A DNA stretch of 64,000 bases, from positions 62,001 through 126,000 of the forward strand of contig NZ_CVTA01000002.1 of assembly GCF_001050035.1 (NCBI RefSeq). The letters run 5' to 3'. This stretch comes from Mycolicibacterium komanii (GTDB taxonomy: Bacteria > Actinomycetota > Actinomycetes > Mycobacteriales > Mycobacteriaceae). Position numbers and translations under genes: made by a program. Under the pieces are notes generated by a model. It saw nothing but the letters and a program-made list of their open reading frames with translations. It was not told the origin of the DNA and searched no databases. This document shows positions 39,552 to 47,616 of the stretch, one piece after another. Position 1 is the stretch's first letter, and each line of letters begins with the position of its first letter.

Positions 39552-41057
39552 TCAGTCCCTCGGCGGCGGTGGCCGGTCGCGCTCGGCGAGTTCAGCCTCG
39601 TTGAGTGCCCGCTCGGCGGCGATCCGGCGTGCTTCTTCTGCCGCGCGGGTGCGTGGACGCCGCGGCATCTTCACCGATCTGTCCGAGCCTTGCGGAGCTT
39701 GACCGGTTGGAGGCAATGCGGCGGTCGCGGTGGCCCACTGCGGGAACAACACCTTGCTCGCCGGAACGGTGGTGTATGTGCGGCCGGACGGGCTCGTCCA
39801 CACAACGGATCCATCGGGCAGTTGCTGGTCCGCCCAGCCCCGCCAAAACGTCTTGAGTAAATGATGAATTCGACACAAGCACTTAGTGTTTGACGGATGA
39901 GTCGCACCCGTCGGCCACGGTATCGTGTGGTCGACGTCGCAGAATTCGGCGGGGCGATCGCACCCTGGGAACCGACAGGTCATATCCCGCATGCGGACAA
40001 ACCGATCCACCACCGCCGGCGGCCGGTACGCCGTCGAGGGATCTCCCTCTGGCGTAGGTAGTTTGGTGACCTTCGCCCCGTCGTCGACCAATTGCGCGAC
40101 CATCGGCGCCGGCAGCACTCCCCCGCCCACGACCACCGCGCCCCCACGACCCGGCCGTAGCGCCGCGGGCCGCGCGGGTCGTGACGGCTCGGGATCAGTT
40201 TCGAAAAGCGGAATCGGGTTGGATTCGTGATCCCCATCGAGGAATTTGTCCACCACGCTCGCCGTCGCCGCCGGTTCGGCGATCACATAGATCGTCGTGT
40301 TCGCCGCACGCGGATCCGGGCCGTTGGCACCACATTTCGGATCGCCGCATCGGCACGACAGGTGTTCTCCGTGATGCTCGATCACGCCCAGCGCATCCGA
40401 GCGTCGCTGTCCTGGTGTGCGTGGGTCGTCGGAGCAGACCGCGTCCGATATGACCGTTACCCGATTCTTGAGCGCCACGGCATCGGCGTTGGCCAACCGT
40501 GCGAAGACCGTCGTCGTCCCCGTCTCGTCATCGGGATGACCGAATCGCACGTCGCGCCCACGCGCCGCTGTCCGCGTCCGCCGGACCGCGGCCGGATCGA
40601 CACTGTCAACCACCTTGTCGACGGTCCGCTCCAGCTGGTTCGCTGTCATCGCCCCGAATTCAGCGACGTTGGAAGCCAACTGAGCGTCGACGGTCGCCAG
40701 TGTCTGCTCATCTTCGATCAAATGAGTGCGCCACGTCAGCGTCGCCACCACCGACGCGCTCACCGCCCCTTCGGCGAACAAAGCCGCCACCGCAGGCAAC
40801 CTGTCACGCAACTGCACCGCGATGCGCATCTGCTTGGACGCCGCCCGTTGGCCCACGTGTAACGCGGCCGCCACCTCGGCCGCTGCGGCTGCCCACGGAT
40901 CACAGACCCAGTGCTGTTGGTCCTCGACAGCGGCATCCTCTCGGCGGCGCACCAGCTCGGCGATCAACGCCAGCTTCCGCGCCGCATCCACAGCCTCGGC
41001 GCGTGCGGCGCCCTCGATCTCGGCCACCAGAGCTCCGTCATCGAAGTCGTCGAACAT
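39552..41057 (-). CDS. DUF222/13E12-repeat HNH endonuclease family protein
   Basis: A 501-residue protein of the mycobacterial 13E12 family. The N-terminal DUF222 region spans about residues 20-330 (GQRAASKQMRIAVQLRDRLP). The HNH domain has CRFPGCDRPAEFCDVDHTIP and KCLCRIHH with zinc-type cysteines and catalytic His. The C-terminus is Arg/Glu-rich. Such genes are multi-copy in actinobacteria and behave as mobile or selfish elements, though no inverted repeats or target duplication are evident here. Start ATG 41057. Confidence 0.87.
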   Translation of the reverse strand: MFDDFDDGALVAEIEGAARAEAVDAARKLALIAELVRRREDAAVEDQQHWVCDPWAAAAAEVAAALHVGQRAASKQMRIAVQLRDRLPAVAALFAEGAVSASVVATLTWRTHLIEDEQTLATVDAQLASNVAEFGAMTANQLERTVDKVVDSVDPAAVRRTRTAARGRDVRFGHPDDETGTTTVFARLANADAVALKNRVTVISDAVCSDDPRTPGQRRSDALGVIEHHGEHLSCRCGDPKCGANGPDPRAANTTIYVIAEPAATASVVDKFLDGDHESNPIPLFETDPEPSRPARPAALRPGRGGAVVVGGGVLPAPMVAQLVDDGAKVTKLPTPEGDPSTAYRPPAVVDRFVRMRDMTCRFPGCDRPAEFCDVDHTIPWPTGATHPSNTKCLCRIHHLLKTFWRGWADQQLPDGSVVWTSPSGRTYTTVPASKVLFPQWATATAALPPTGQAPQGSDRSVKMPRRPRTRAAEEARRIAAERALNEAELAERDRPPPPRD

Positions 41058-41217
41058 AGTTTCGATCCTGTCAGCTGAAGGACGCAGCCAACAGATCCAG
41101 GGCCAGATCTGTGGATGAACTCGATGTTGGGGATAACCGCCCACGCCCTTAACGGCGTACTGCGAATCGCGTAGTTCTACCTACCCGCCCCGCCAGCTGT
41201 GACTGCAGGCTGTCGGC

Positions 41218-41502
41218 ATGGAGACACCAACCACCGCGCGGACCACGGCCGCCTACTTCCTACAAGCCGCCATCGCCTTCGGCGTGAGCCTGCTAGGCAT
41301 GCTCGGCGGCATTCTCTTCCTGCCGCTGGACCCGTGGCAGCGATTGTTCCTGGCCATGACCGCGCTCTTCCTGGTCACCAGTTCGTTCACCCTCGCCAAA
41401 GTGATCCGCGACCAGCAGGAAGCCACCACGATCCGGGTTCGGCTCGACGAGGCGCGGATCGAGAAGCTCATCGCCGAACACAATCCGTTCACCACGACCT
41501 GA
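41218..41502 (+). CDS. YiaA/YiaB two-helix membrane protein
   Basis: A 94-residue protein with two predicted membrane helices (AIAFGVSLLGMLGGILFLPL and LAMTALFLVTSSFTLAKVIR) and a cytoplasmic C-terminal helix (RLDEARIEKLIAEHNPF). This fits the yiaA/B family of unknown function. The start is ATG 41218. It lies just upstream of the ArsR operon but the operator lies between them, so the genes are likely regulated separately. Confidence 0.82.
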   Translation: METPTTARTTAAYFLQAAIAFGVSLLGMLGGILFLPLDPWQRLFLAMTALFLVTSSFTLAKVIRDQQEATTIRVRLDEARIEKLIAEHNPFTTT

Positions 41503-41514
41503 CGTATATCTATT

Positions 41515-41532
41515 TACATCTATATAGATGTA
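41515..41532. promoter_or_regulatory. Perfect palindromic operator before the ArsR gene
   Basis: TACATCTATATAGATGTA is a perfect 18-base palindrome in an unusually AT-rich patch (41504-41545), ending 16 bases before the ArsR ATG. The centre TATATAGAT could double as a -10. Autoregulation by the ArsR-family product is the natural explanation. Confidence 0.7.
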
Positions 41533-41548
41533 GTGCAATACTAGCTGC

Positions 41549-41869
41549 ATGGACGTCTTCGAAGCAGTCGCCGAGCCGAGCCGCCGCGCGCTGCTCGACC
41601 AGCTCGTCGACGGTGAACGCACCGCTGGCGAACTGGTCGCGAGCCTCCCGGAGCTCACCCAGCCGACGGTCTCGCGTCATCTGCGGGTCCTCCGCGAGGT
41701 CGGCCTGGTGGAGGTCCGCCCGGACGCGCAGCGCCGCATCTACGCGCTGCGCGCCGACGGCCTCATGGCGATCGACGACTGGATTGCCCGCTACCGGCGC
41801 ATCTGGACCGACCACCTCGACGCCCTCGAGCGTCACCTGGAAGCCAAGCACGGGAGTTCCGATGAGTGA
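41549..41869 (+). CDS. ArsR/SmtB-family transcriptional regulator
   Basis: A 106-residue winged-helix repressor: EPSRRALLDQLVDGERTAGE, recognition helix TQPTVSRHLRVLRE and wing VRPDAQRRIYAL. There are no Cys pairs for metal sensing, so it belongs to the SRPBCC-associated type of ArsR that senses something other than metal. It overlaps the SRPBCC gene by eight bases. The palindrome 16 bases upstream is the likely operator. Confidence 0.9.
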   Translation: MDVFEAVAEPSRRALLDQLVDGERTAGELVASLPELTQPTVSRHLRVLREVGLVEVRPDAQRRIYALRADGLMAIDDWIARYRRIWTDHLDALERHLEAKHGSSDE

Positions 41870-42362
41870 CCGCAACGGCCGACTGACCGTCGACGGCGAC
41901 CGCGCCGTCCTGACCTTCGAGCGCCGGCTGCCCTTCCCGATCGAGGCGGTATGGTCGGCGATCGCCGATCCCGAGGAACGCCGAGAATGGCTGGGCACGA
42001 CGACGATCGAGCCGCGCGAGGGCGGCACGATCGAAATGGTGCCCACCGGACCACCGTTGCCGCCCGATCGGATGCGCGTGACCGGGCGCATCCTCGTCTG
42101 GGATCCCCCACACGTCCTCGAACACGAATGGCACCAACCGATCGTCGAGGACAGCACGGTCCGCTACGAGCTGAGCCCCGACGGCAGCGGCACGCTGTTG
42201 CGGTTCACCCACCGCGGGCTCGGTGTGCGCAACGCCGGCGGCTTCCTCGGCGGCACCCACGCCTATCTCGACCGCCTGCAGGCCTACCTGCAGCACGAAC
42301 CGCTACCGGACTGGCTGTCCAGGCGCGCGGAGATCAACAACGCACAGACAGGAGCGAACTGA
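41862..42362 (+). CDS. SRPBCC (AHSA1/START-like) protein
   Basis: A 166-residue helix-grip protein: RRLPFPIEAVWSAIADPEER, WLGTTTIEPREGG and LLRFTHRGLG. It belongs to the AHSA1 group commonly encoded with ArsR regulators. These bind hydrophobic ligands; the role is unknown. Start ATG 41862 within the end of the ArsR gene. The stop is one base before the next ATG. Confidence 0.88.
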   Translation: MSDRNGRLTVDGDRAVLTFERRLPFPIEAVWSAIADPEERREWLGTTTIEPREGGTIEMVPTGPPLPPDRMRVTGRILVWDPPHVLEHEWHQPIVEDSTVRYELSPDGSGTLLRFTHRGLGVRNAGGFLGGTHAYLDRLQAYLQHEPLPDWLSRRAEINNAQTGAN

Positions 42363-42363
42363 G

Positions 42364-42996
42364 ATGACACACAACGGATCCGATATCGCTGCTCCCGCGG
42401 TGGCCGTCGCCTACCACTCCGGTTTCGGGCACACCGCGACGCTGGCCGAAGCCGTCGTCGCGGGGGCGCGCGACGCGGGTGCGGCCGTCACGCCGATCGC
42501 CGTCGATCGCATTACCGACGCCGAGTGGGACGTCCTGGACTCCGCCGACGGCATCATCTTCGGCACCGCGACCTACATGGGCAACGTCTCCGCGGCGTTC
42601 CAGGCTTTCGCCGAGAAGACCGGACGGCGGTGTGTCACCGGCGCATGGCGCGACAAAGTCGCTGCCGGGTTCACCAACTCCGGCGGCAAGAGCGGCGACA
42701 AGCTGAACACCCTTGTCTCGCTGGCGGTGTTCGCCGCACAGCATCACATGCACTGGGTCAGCCTCGGGCTACCCCCGGGCTGGAACCATTCGAACGCAAG
42801 CGAGAACGACCTCAACCGGCTTGGCTTCTTTCTCGGCGCCGGCGCGCAGACCGACGTCGACGCCGATCCCGAGCGGGTCCACCCCTCCGACGTCGCCACC
42901 CACCGTCACCTCGGCTACCGATTCGCTTTGGTGACACGGCAATTCATCGTCGGCCGGTCGGTCACTGCAGCGGCTTCATCTCCTGCAGCATCGTAG
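42364..42996 (+). CDS. Flavodoxin/WrbA-like NAD(P)H:quinone reductase
   Basis: A 210-residue flavodoxin-fold protein. The FMN phosphate loop is VAYHSGFGHTATLAEAVVAG and the isoalloxazine loop FGTATYMGNVSAAFQAF; KVAAGFTNSGGKSGDKLNTL completes the pattern. Probably an FMN-dependent quinone reductase, third gene of the ArsR operon. Its final 35 bases overlap the convergent disulfide-reductase-like gene. Confidence 0.85.
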   Translation: MTHNGSDIAAPAVAVAYHSGFGHTATLAEAVVAGARDAGAAVTPIAVDRITDAEWDVLDSADGIIFGTATYMGNVSAAFQAFAEKTGRRCVTGAWRDKVAAGFTNSGGKSGDKLNTLVSLAVFAAQHHMHWVSLGLPPGWNHSNASENDLNRLGFFLGAGAQTDVDADPERVHPSDVATHRHLGYRFALVTRQFIVGRSVTAAASSPAAS

Positions 42997-44353
42997 GCAC
43001 CAACTCGCTGACCGTCGGGTGGATGTGCATCGTGCGTGAAATAGCGGTGTAGGGCTTTTCAGCGGTCATGATGTCGAGGATCGAGTGGATCACCTCGTCG
43101 CCACCGACACCGAGGATCGCCGCACCGAGAATCTGCTCGGTCTCCGCGTCGACGACGACCTTCATGAAGCCCTGCGTCTCCCCCTTCTCCACCGCACGCC
43201 CGACGCGGGTCATCGGACGCTTGCCGACCAACGCCTTTCGGCCCGACTTGCGCACCTGGTCTTCCGTCATCCCGGCACGGCCGAGCGGCGGGTCGATGTA
43301 GAGCGCGTAGGTGGTGATGCGGTCGCTGACGCGGCGCGGGTCGTCGTCGAGCAGGTTGGCGGCGACGATCTCGAAGTCGTTGTACGACGTGTGAGTGAAG
43401 GCGCCCTTGCCGTTGCAGTCCCCCATGGCCCAGATGTGCTCGACGTTGGTGCGCAACTGGTCGTCGACGACGATGTAGCCGCGCCCGTCGGTTTCGACCC
43501 CGGCGTTCTCGAGTCCCAGTTCGTCGGTGTTCGGAACGCGGCCGACCGCAACGAGCAGATGGGTCCCGGCGATCGGCGACGCACCGTCACTCGGGATGAC
43601 CTCGAAACCGTTGTCGGTCTTGACGAATCGAATCGCGTCGGCGTTCACGACGACGTCGATGCCCTCGGCTTCGAGGATGTCTTTGATCGCGGCCGAGACG
43701 TCCTCGTCTTCTCGTGAGGTCAGCTGCGGCCCCTTCTCGATCACGGTGACGGCCGCCCCGAATCGCCGGTACATCTGCGCGAACTCCAGCGCGATGTAGC
43801 TGCCGCCGATGATGACGAGATGTTCGGGGACGGCGTCCAGTTCGAGAATGCCGACGTTGGTGAGGTAGTCGATGTCCGACAGTCCCGGCATGTCGGGTGC
43901 GACGGCGCGACCGCCGACGTTGAGGAAGACCTTGTCGCCGTGCAGTACACGGTCGTCGACGCGGATCGTGTGCGGATCCTCGAACCGTGCGTGGCCGCGG
44001 ATGAACGTGCATCCGTCCATGCCCTCGAGCCAGGACTCCACACCCTCGCGGTCGCCGTGCACGATCTTGTCCTTGCGCGACTTGACCTTCGCCATGTCGA
44101 CGCTGACATCGCCTGTGCTGACACCGTATTCGGCGCCGCGGCGGGCCAGATGGGCGGCGTGCGCGCTGGCGACCAGGGTTTTGGTCGGGATACACCCGTA
44201 GTTGACGCACGTCCCGCCGACGAGCTTGCGTTCGATGACCGCGACCTTCTGCCCCGCCCCGGTGAGCCGCCCCGCCAGCGGTGGGCCGGCCTGACCGGCG
44301 CCGACGATGATCGCGTCGAATCGTTCTGTCACTTCAGCCAGTTCAAACGGCAT
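42962..44353 (-). CDS. Pyridine nucleotide-disulfide oxidoreductase (mercuric reductase-like)
   Basis: A 463-residue FAD enzyme. FAD motif AIIVGAGQAGPPLAGRL, redox cysteines in GGTCVNYGCIPTKTL, NAD motif VIIGGSYIALEFAQ, and the C-terminal HIHPTVSELVP with the catalytic His/Glu of disulfide reductases. It lacks the extra N-terminal and C-terminal cysteines of true MerA, so a mercury role is unlikely; RclA-like or related reductase is more plausible. Start ATG 44353. Confidence 0.87.
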   Translation of the reverse strand: MPFELAEVTERFDAIIVGAGQAGPPLAGRLTGAGQKVAVIERKLVGGTCVNYGCIPTKTLVASAHAAHLARRGAEYGVSTGDVSVDMAKVKSRKDKIVHGDREGVESWLEGMDGCTFIRGHARFEDPHTIRVDDRVLHGDKVFLNVGGRAVAPDMPGLSDIDYLTNVGILELDAVPEHLVIIGGSYIALEFAQMYRRFGAAVTVIEKGPQLTSREDEDVSAAIKDILEAEGIDVVVNADAIRFVKTDNGFEVIPSDGASPIAGTHLLVAVGRVPNTDELGLENAGVETDGRGYIVVDDQLRTNVEHIWAMGDCNGKGAFTHTSYNDFEIVAANLLDDDPRRVSDRITTYALYIDPPLGRAGMTEDQVRKSGRKALVGKRPMTRVGRAVEKGETQGFMKVVVDAETEQILGAAILGVGGDEVIHSILDIMTAEKPYTAISRTMHIHPTVSELVPTMLQEMKPLQ

Positions 44354-44357
44354 CTGT

Positions 44358-44840
44358 TCACACCAGGCTGACCAGGAACGCGATCAGGAAGCCGCCGCCC
44401 ACCGCGATGATGTCTTCGAGGATGGCGCCGGGACGGTCCTGACCGCTGCGCAGGTCGGCGAAACGCTGGCGTGCCGCCGCGCCGGCCATGGTGCCGAGCA
44501 CCGCGCCGATCATGCCGGCGCCGAGAGCGCTGAAGGTGTGAAAGTACGCACTGCCGATCACCGCTCCCGCGAAGGCGCCCATGATGAGCCGCGTGATGAA
44601 CTGCGGCGCCGACTTACGGCTCGGGGTGCTCGGCAGCTGATCGGTGACCAACTCGACGAGCAGGAAGATGGTCAGCACGGTGACCGTGATCGGATGTGCC
44701 ATCCACTCCGACCATTTCCCGTCGAGATCGATCCACCCCAGCAGCGCACCCCAGGAGACCACCGCGGGTGCGGTGAGGGCGCGTAGACCGGCGATGACGC
44801 CGATCAGAAGAGCGAGAACCAGAATCAGGACGTGCGTCAT
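44358..44840 (-). CDS. DUF4126 membrane protein (Rv2120c-like)
   Basis: A 160-residue membrane protein with about four helices, beginning HVLILVLALLIGVIAGLRAL and containing DQLPSTPSRKSAPQFITRL. It fits DUF4126 and the M. tuberculosis position Rv2120c before hisG. Start ATG 44840. The disulfide-reductase-like gene follows four bases later on the same strand, so the two may form an operon. Function unknown. Confidence 0.82.
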   Translation of the reverse strand: MTHVLILVLALLIGVIAGLRALTAPAVVSWGALLGWIDLDGKWSEWMAHPITVTVLTIFLLVELVTDQLPSTPSRKSAPQFITRLIMGAFAGAVIGSAYFHTFSALGAGMIGAVLGTMAGAAARQRFADLRSGQDRPGAILEDIIAVGGGFLIAFLVSLV

Positions 44841-44907
44841 AGCGACCTCCGGCCGGTGTTATCGACCTCCGGACGCTAACACGCAGGCCGGACCGTTTCG
44901 CGTCGAA

Positions 44908-45759
44908 TCAGAAGCGGCAGAATCGGATGTCAGACGCCAAAATCGCCTTCGCCCCGATGGCGGCGAGTTCGTCCATGATCGCGTTGACGTCACGGCGCGG
45001 CACCAGCGCGCGCACGGCCACCCACGCCGGGTCCGCAAGCGGCGCGATGGTCGGGGATTCCAGACCGGGCGTCACCGCTGTCGCACTCTCGAGCACGCTA
45101 CGGGGGCAGTCGTAATCGAGCATCAGGTACTGCTGCCCGAACACCACGCCTTGCACCCGCGCGACCAACTGGGCGCCCGTCGGGCTGTCCGGCGCACCCT
45201 CGCGCTCGATCAGGATCGCCTCGGAGTCACAGAGGGACTCACCGAACGCCACGAGATTGTGCAGCCCAAGCGTGCGGCCGGACCCCACCACGTCGGCGAT
45301 CGCGTCGGCCACCCCGAGTTGCACCGAGATCTCCACCGCGCCGTCGAGCCGGATCACCGTCGCCTCGATACCGTGCGCCGCCAGATCCTTGCGGACCAGG
45401 TTCGGGAACGCGGTGGCGATCCGCTTGCCCGCGAGATCCTCGACCCGCCAATCGCGTCCGGCCGGAGCCGCGTACCGGAAGGTCGACGACCCGAAGCCCA
45501 GCGCCAGTCGCTCCCGCACCGGCGCATCCGATTCGGCCGCCAGGTCGCGTCCGGTGATCCCGAAATCCAGCTGCCCCGAACCGACGTAGATCGCAATGTC
45601 CTTGGGCCGCAGGAAGAAGAACTCGACGTTGTTGGCGGGGTCGACGACCGTGAGGTCCTTGGTGTCGGTGCGCCGCCGATAACCGGCCTCGGAGAGGATC
45701 TCGCTCGCCGGCTCGGAGAGTGTGCCTTTGTTGGGGACGGCGACCCGAAGAGCGGGCAT
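44908..45759 (-). CDS. hisG: ATP phosphoribosyltransferase
   Basis: HisG (283 aa) catalyses the first step of histidine synthesis, joining PRPP and ATP. It is the long form with a C-terminal ACT-like regulatory domain (from about residue 210), so feedback inhibition by histidine is expected. N-terminal [20 protein letters not shown] and [10 protein letters not shown] are typical. The ATG follows the hisE stop directly with no spacer. Confidence 0.96.
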   Translation of the reverse strand: MPALRVAVPNKGTLSEPASEILSEAGYRRRTDTKDLTVVDPANNVEFFFLRPKDIAIYVGSGQLDFGITGRDLAAESDAPVRERLALGFGSSTFRYAAPAGRDWRVEDLAGKRIATAFPNLVRKDLAAHGIEATVIRLDGAVEISVQLGVADAIADVVGSGRTLGLHNLVAFGESLCDSEAILIEREGAPDSPTGAQLVARVQGVVFGQQYLMLDYDCPRSVLESATAVTPGLESPTIAPLADPAWVAVRALVPRRDVNAIMDELAAIGAKAILASDIRFCRF

Positions 45760-46041
45760 TCAGAGCTTCCTGTAGACGTCGTCGAGCGTGAGGCCGCGCG
45801 AGAGCATCAGCACCTGCGTCCAGTACAGGAGCTGGCTGATCTCCTCGGCGAGCGCCTCATCGCCCTCGTGTTCGGCGGCGAGCCACACCTCACCGGCCTC
45901 TTCGAGGATCTTCTTGCCGATGCCGTGCACGCCGGCGTCCAGCGCGGCGACGGTGCCGCTACCGGCGGGGCGGGTCCGGGCACGTTCGCTGAGCTCAGCG
46001 AACAGGGCATCGAAGGTCTTCACGGCACGCGATTGTTTCAC
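45760..46041 (-). CDS. hisE: Phosphoribosyl-ATP pyrophosphatase
   Basis: HisE (93 aa) removes pyrophosphate from phosphoribosyl-ATP, the second histidine step. The all-helical MazG-like motif is seen in [17 protein letters not shown] and [12 protein letters not shown]. Start GTG 46041. It lies 39 bases after the FAD dehydrogenase gene and directly before hisG. Confidence 0.95.
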   Translation of the reverse strand: MKQSRAVKTFDALFAELSERARTRPAGSGTVAALDAGVHGIGKKILEEAGEVWLAAEHEGDEALAEEISQLLYWTQVLMLSRGLTLDDVYRKL

Positions 46042-46080
46042 GGTCGCACCCGCCGGGTCACGCCGGTTTGCCCGCCGCCC

Positions 46081-47616
46081 TCAAATGCGCGCCATGTGCA
46101 GCGCGGCGCGGTGGCTGAACAACAGCGACGCACCGATCGGATTGCCCCCGCCGGGGTAGGTCTCCCCGGAGACGGCCGCCATCGTGTTGCCGGCCGCGTA
46201 CAGGCCGGGAATCGGCTGTCCGGAGGTGTCCAGGACGCGGGCGTCGGTATCGGTGCGCAACCCGCCTTTGGTCCCGAGATCGGAGACGCCGAACGCGGCC
46301 GCGCGGTAGGGCAGGGTGTCGATCGGCACCAACGGCGACGCGCCACCGGTGAAGGCGCGGTCGAACGATTCGCCGCCGCGACCGAAGTCGTCGTCGACGC
46401 CGCGCGCAGCGAACTCGTTGAAACGGCGCACCGTTTCCTCCAAATGCGTTGCCGGAACGCCGATCTGCTCGGCCAGCCCCGCCAGCGTGTCGGCCTCCAC
46501 CCACAAGCCCTGCGACATGTACTGCTCCGTCGGCGCAAAAGACACGTTGGTGGCCATGACGGGCGGCTGCTCGCCTGCTCGGCTGTCGTAGACCATCCAG
46601 TACGGCGAGGCGACCGTCCCGTCGCCCATGGCGCGCAGTATCGCCCGGCCCAGGCGGTCGTACGCCGCCGACTCGTTGACGAACCGCCGACCCGACCGGT
46701 CGACGAAGATGCCGCCGGTGAAACACAGCGCGAACGCGGCGCGGCCGTCCGGATGGATCAGCCCCGGCGACCACCACGCTTGGTCCATCAGGTCGGTATC
46801 GGCCCCCACGGCGATCGCGGCCCGATGCGCCAACCCGGTGTTGGCCGGGGCGCCCATGGTGTCGCGGGCGTACCCGGGGACGCCGAACTCGGCCCGCATC
46901 TCGGCGTTCTGTTCGAAGCCGCCCGTGGCCAGCAGGACACCGCGTCGTGCCGCGATCGTGCGGCGCACGCCGTCGCGCTCGACCACCGCACCGACGACGC
47001 GACAGCCGTCCACCACCAGCTCGACCAGGCGGGTGGACAGGTGGGCGGTCACGGCGGGGTTGTCCGCCATCGCCCACAGGAACCGTCCGACCAGCGCGCG
47101 CCCACCGGTGAGCAGATCGGGCTGCGGCGCCCCCAGGCGCTCGTGATCGAGCGGCCCACGCACCAGGCCCGCGAACCGGCCGAGGCGTTCGTCGGGCACC
47201 GCCTTGGACACGATGTGGCGCATGCCGTCAGTGCGGGCCCCGGCGACCGAACTGTAGTAGTCCGGCCACGGCAGGATCTTGAACGCGAAGTGCTCGTCGT
47301 GTTCGAGGTAGTCGATCAGCGCGGCGCCGCCGCGGACATAGGTCTCTTGAAGTGGTGCTGGTGTGCGGTCGCCGACGACTTCGCGGTAGTAGCGCAGCGC
47401 CTGGTCGATCGTGTCGTCGCATCCCGCCCGTTGCAGCACCGGATTGCACGGATACCACATCCCGCCGCCGCCGGAGTAGGCGAACGTGCCGCCGAACCGG
47501 TCGGTCGCCTCCACGATGGCAACCGAAAGTCCCTCGCGCGCAGCGGTATAGGCCCCGGCCAGCGCCCCAGCGGAGCCGGCGACGAGAACGTCGACCGACT
47601 CGTCGATGCCGGTCAG
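46081..47616 (-). CDS. FAD-binding dehydrogenase (KstD/fumarate reductase-like) with apparent CTG start
   Basis: A flavoprotein of about 511 aa in the 3-ketosteroid-dehydrogenase/fumarate-reductase superfamily: DVLVAGSAGALAGAYTA for the dinucleotide fold, IVEATDRFGGTFAYSGGG, and C-terminal LYAAGNTMAAVSGETYPGGG. The Rossmann fold begins a few residues after an in-frame CTG at 47616 that overlaps the porter stop as CTGA and follows a strong AGGAGGAG ribosome site. No ATG, GTG or TTG lies nearby; the nearest upstream is ATG 47694, giving an Arg-rich extension. Substrate unknown, steroid or organic acid by family. Confidence 0.78.
   Translation of the reverse strand: MTGIDESVDVLVAGSAGALAGAYTAAREGLSVAIVEATDRFGGTFAYSGGGGMWYPCNPVLQRAGCDDTIDQALRYYREVVGDRTPAPLQETYVRGGAALIDYLEHDEHFAFKILPWPDYYSSVAGARTDGMRHIVSKAVPDERLGRFAGLVRGPLDHERLGAPQPDLLTGGRALVGRFLWAMADNPAVTAHLSTRLVELVVDGCRVVGAVVERDGVRRTIAARRGVLLATGGFEQNAEMRAEFGVPGYARDTMGAPANTGLAHRAAIAVGADTDLMDQAWWSPGLIHPDGRAAFALCFTGGIFVDRSGRRFVNESAAYDRLGRAILRAMGDGTVASPYWMVYDSRAGEQPPVMATNVSFAPTEQYMSQGLWVEADTLAGLAEQIGVPATHLEETVRRFNEFAARGVDDDFGRGGESFDRAFTGGASPLVPIDTLPYRAAAFGVSDLGTKGGLRTDTDARVLDTSGQPIPGLYAAGNTMAAVSGETYPGGGNPIGASLLFSHRAALHMARI

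Noticed and set aside
39552..41057. DUF222/HNH gene as an intact insertion sequence
   Set aside because: No terminal inverted repeats or target-site duplication are visible next to it; only family-level mobility can be argued.
42962..44353. True mercuric reductase (merA)
   Set aside because: No N-terminal heavy-metal domain, no C-terminal Cys pair, and no mer genes nearby.
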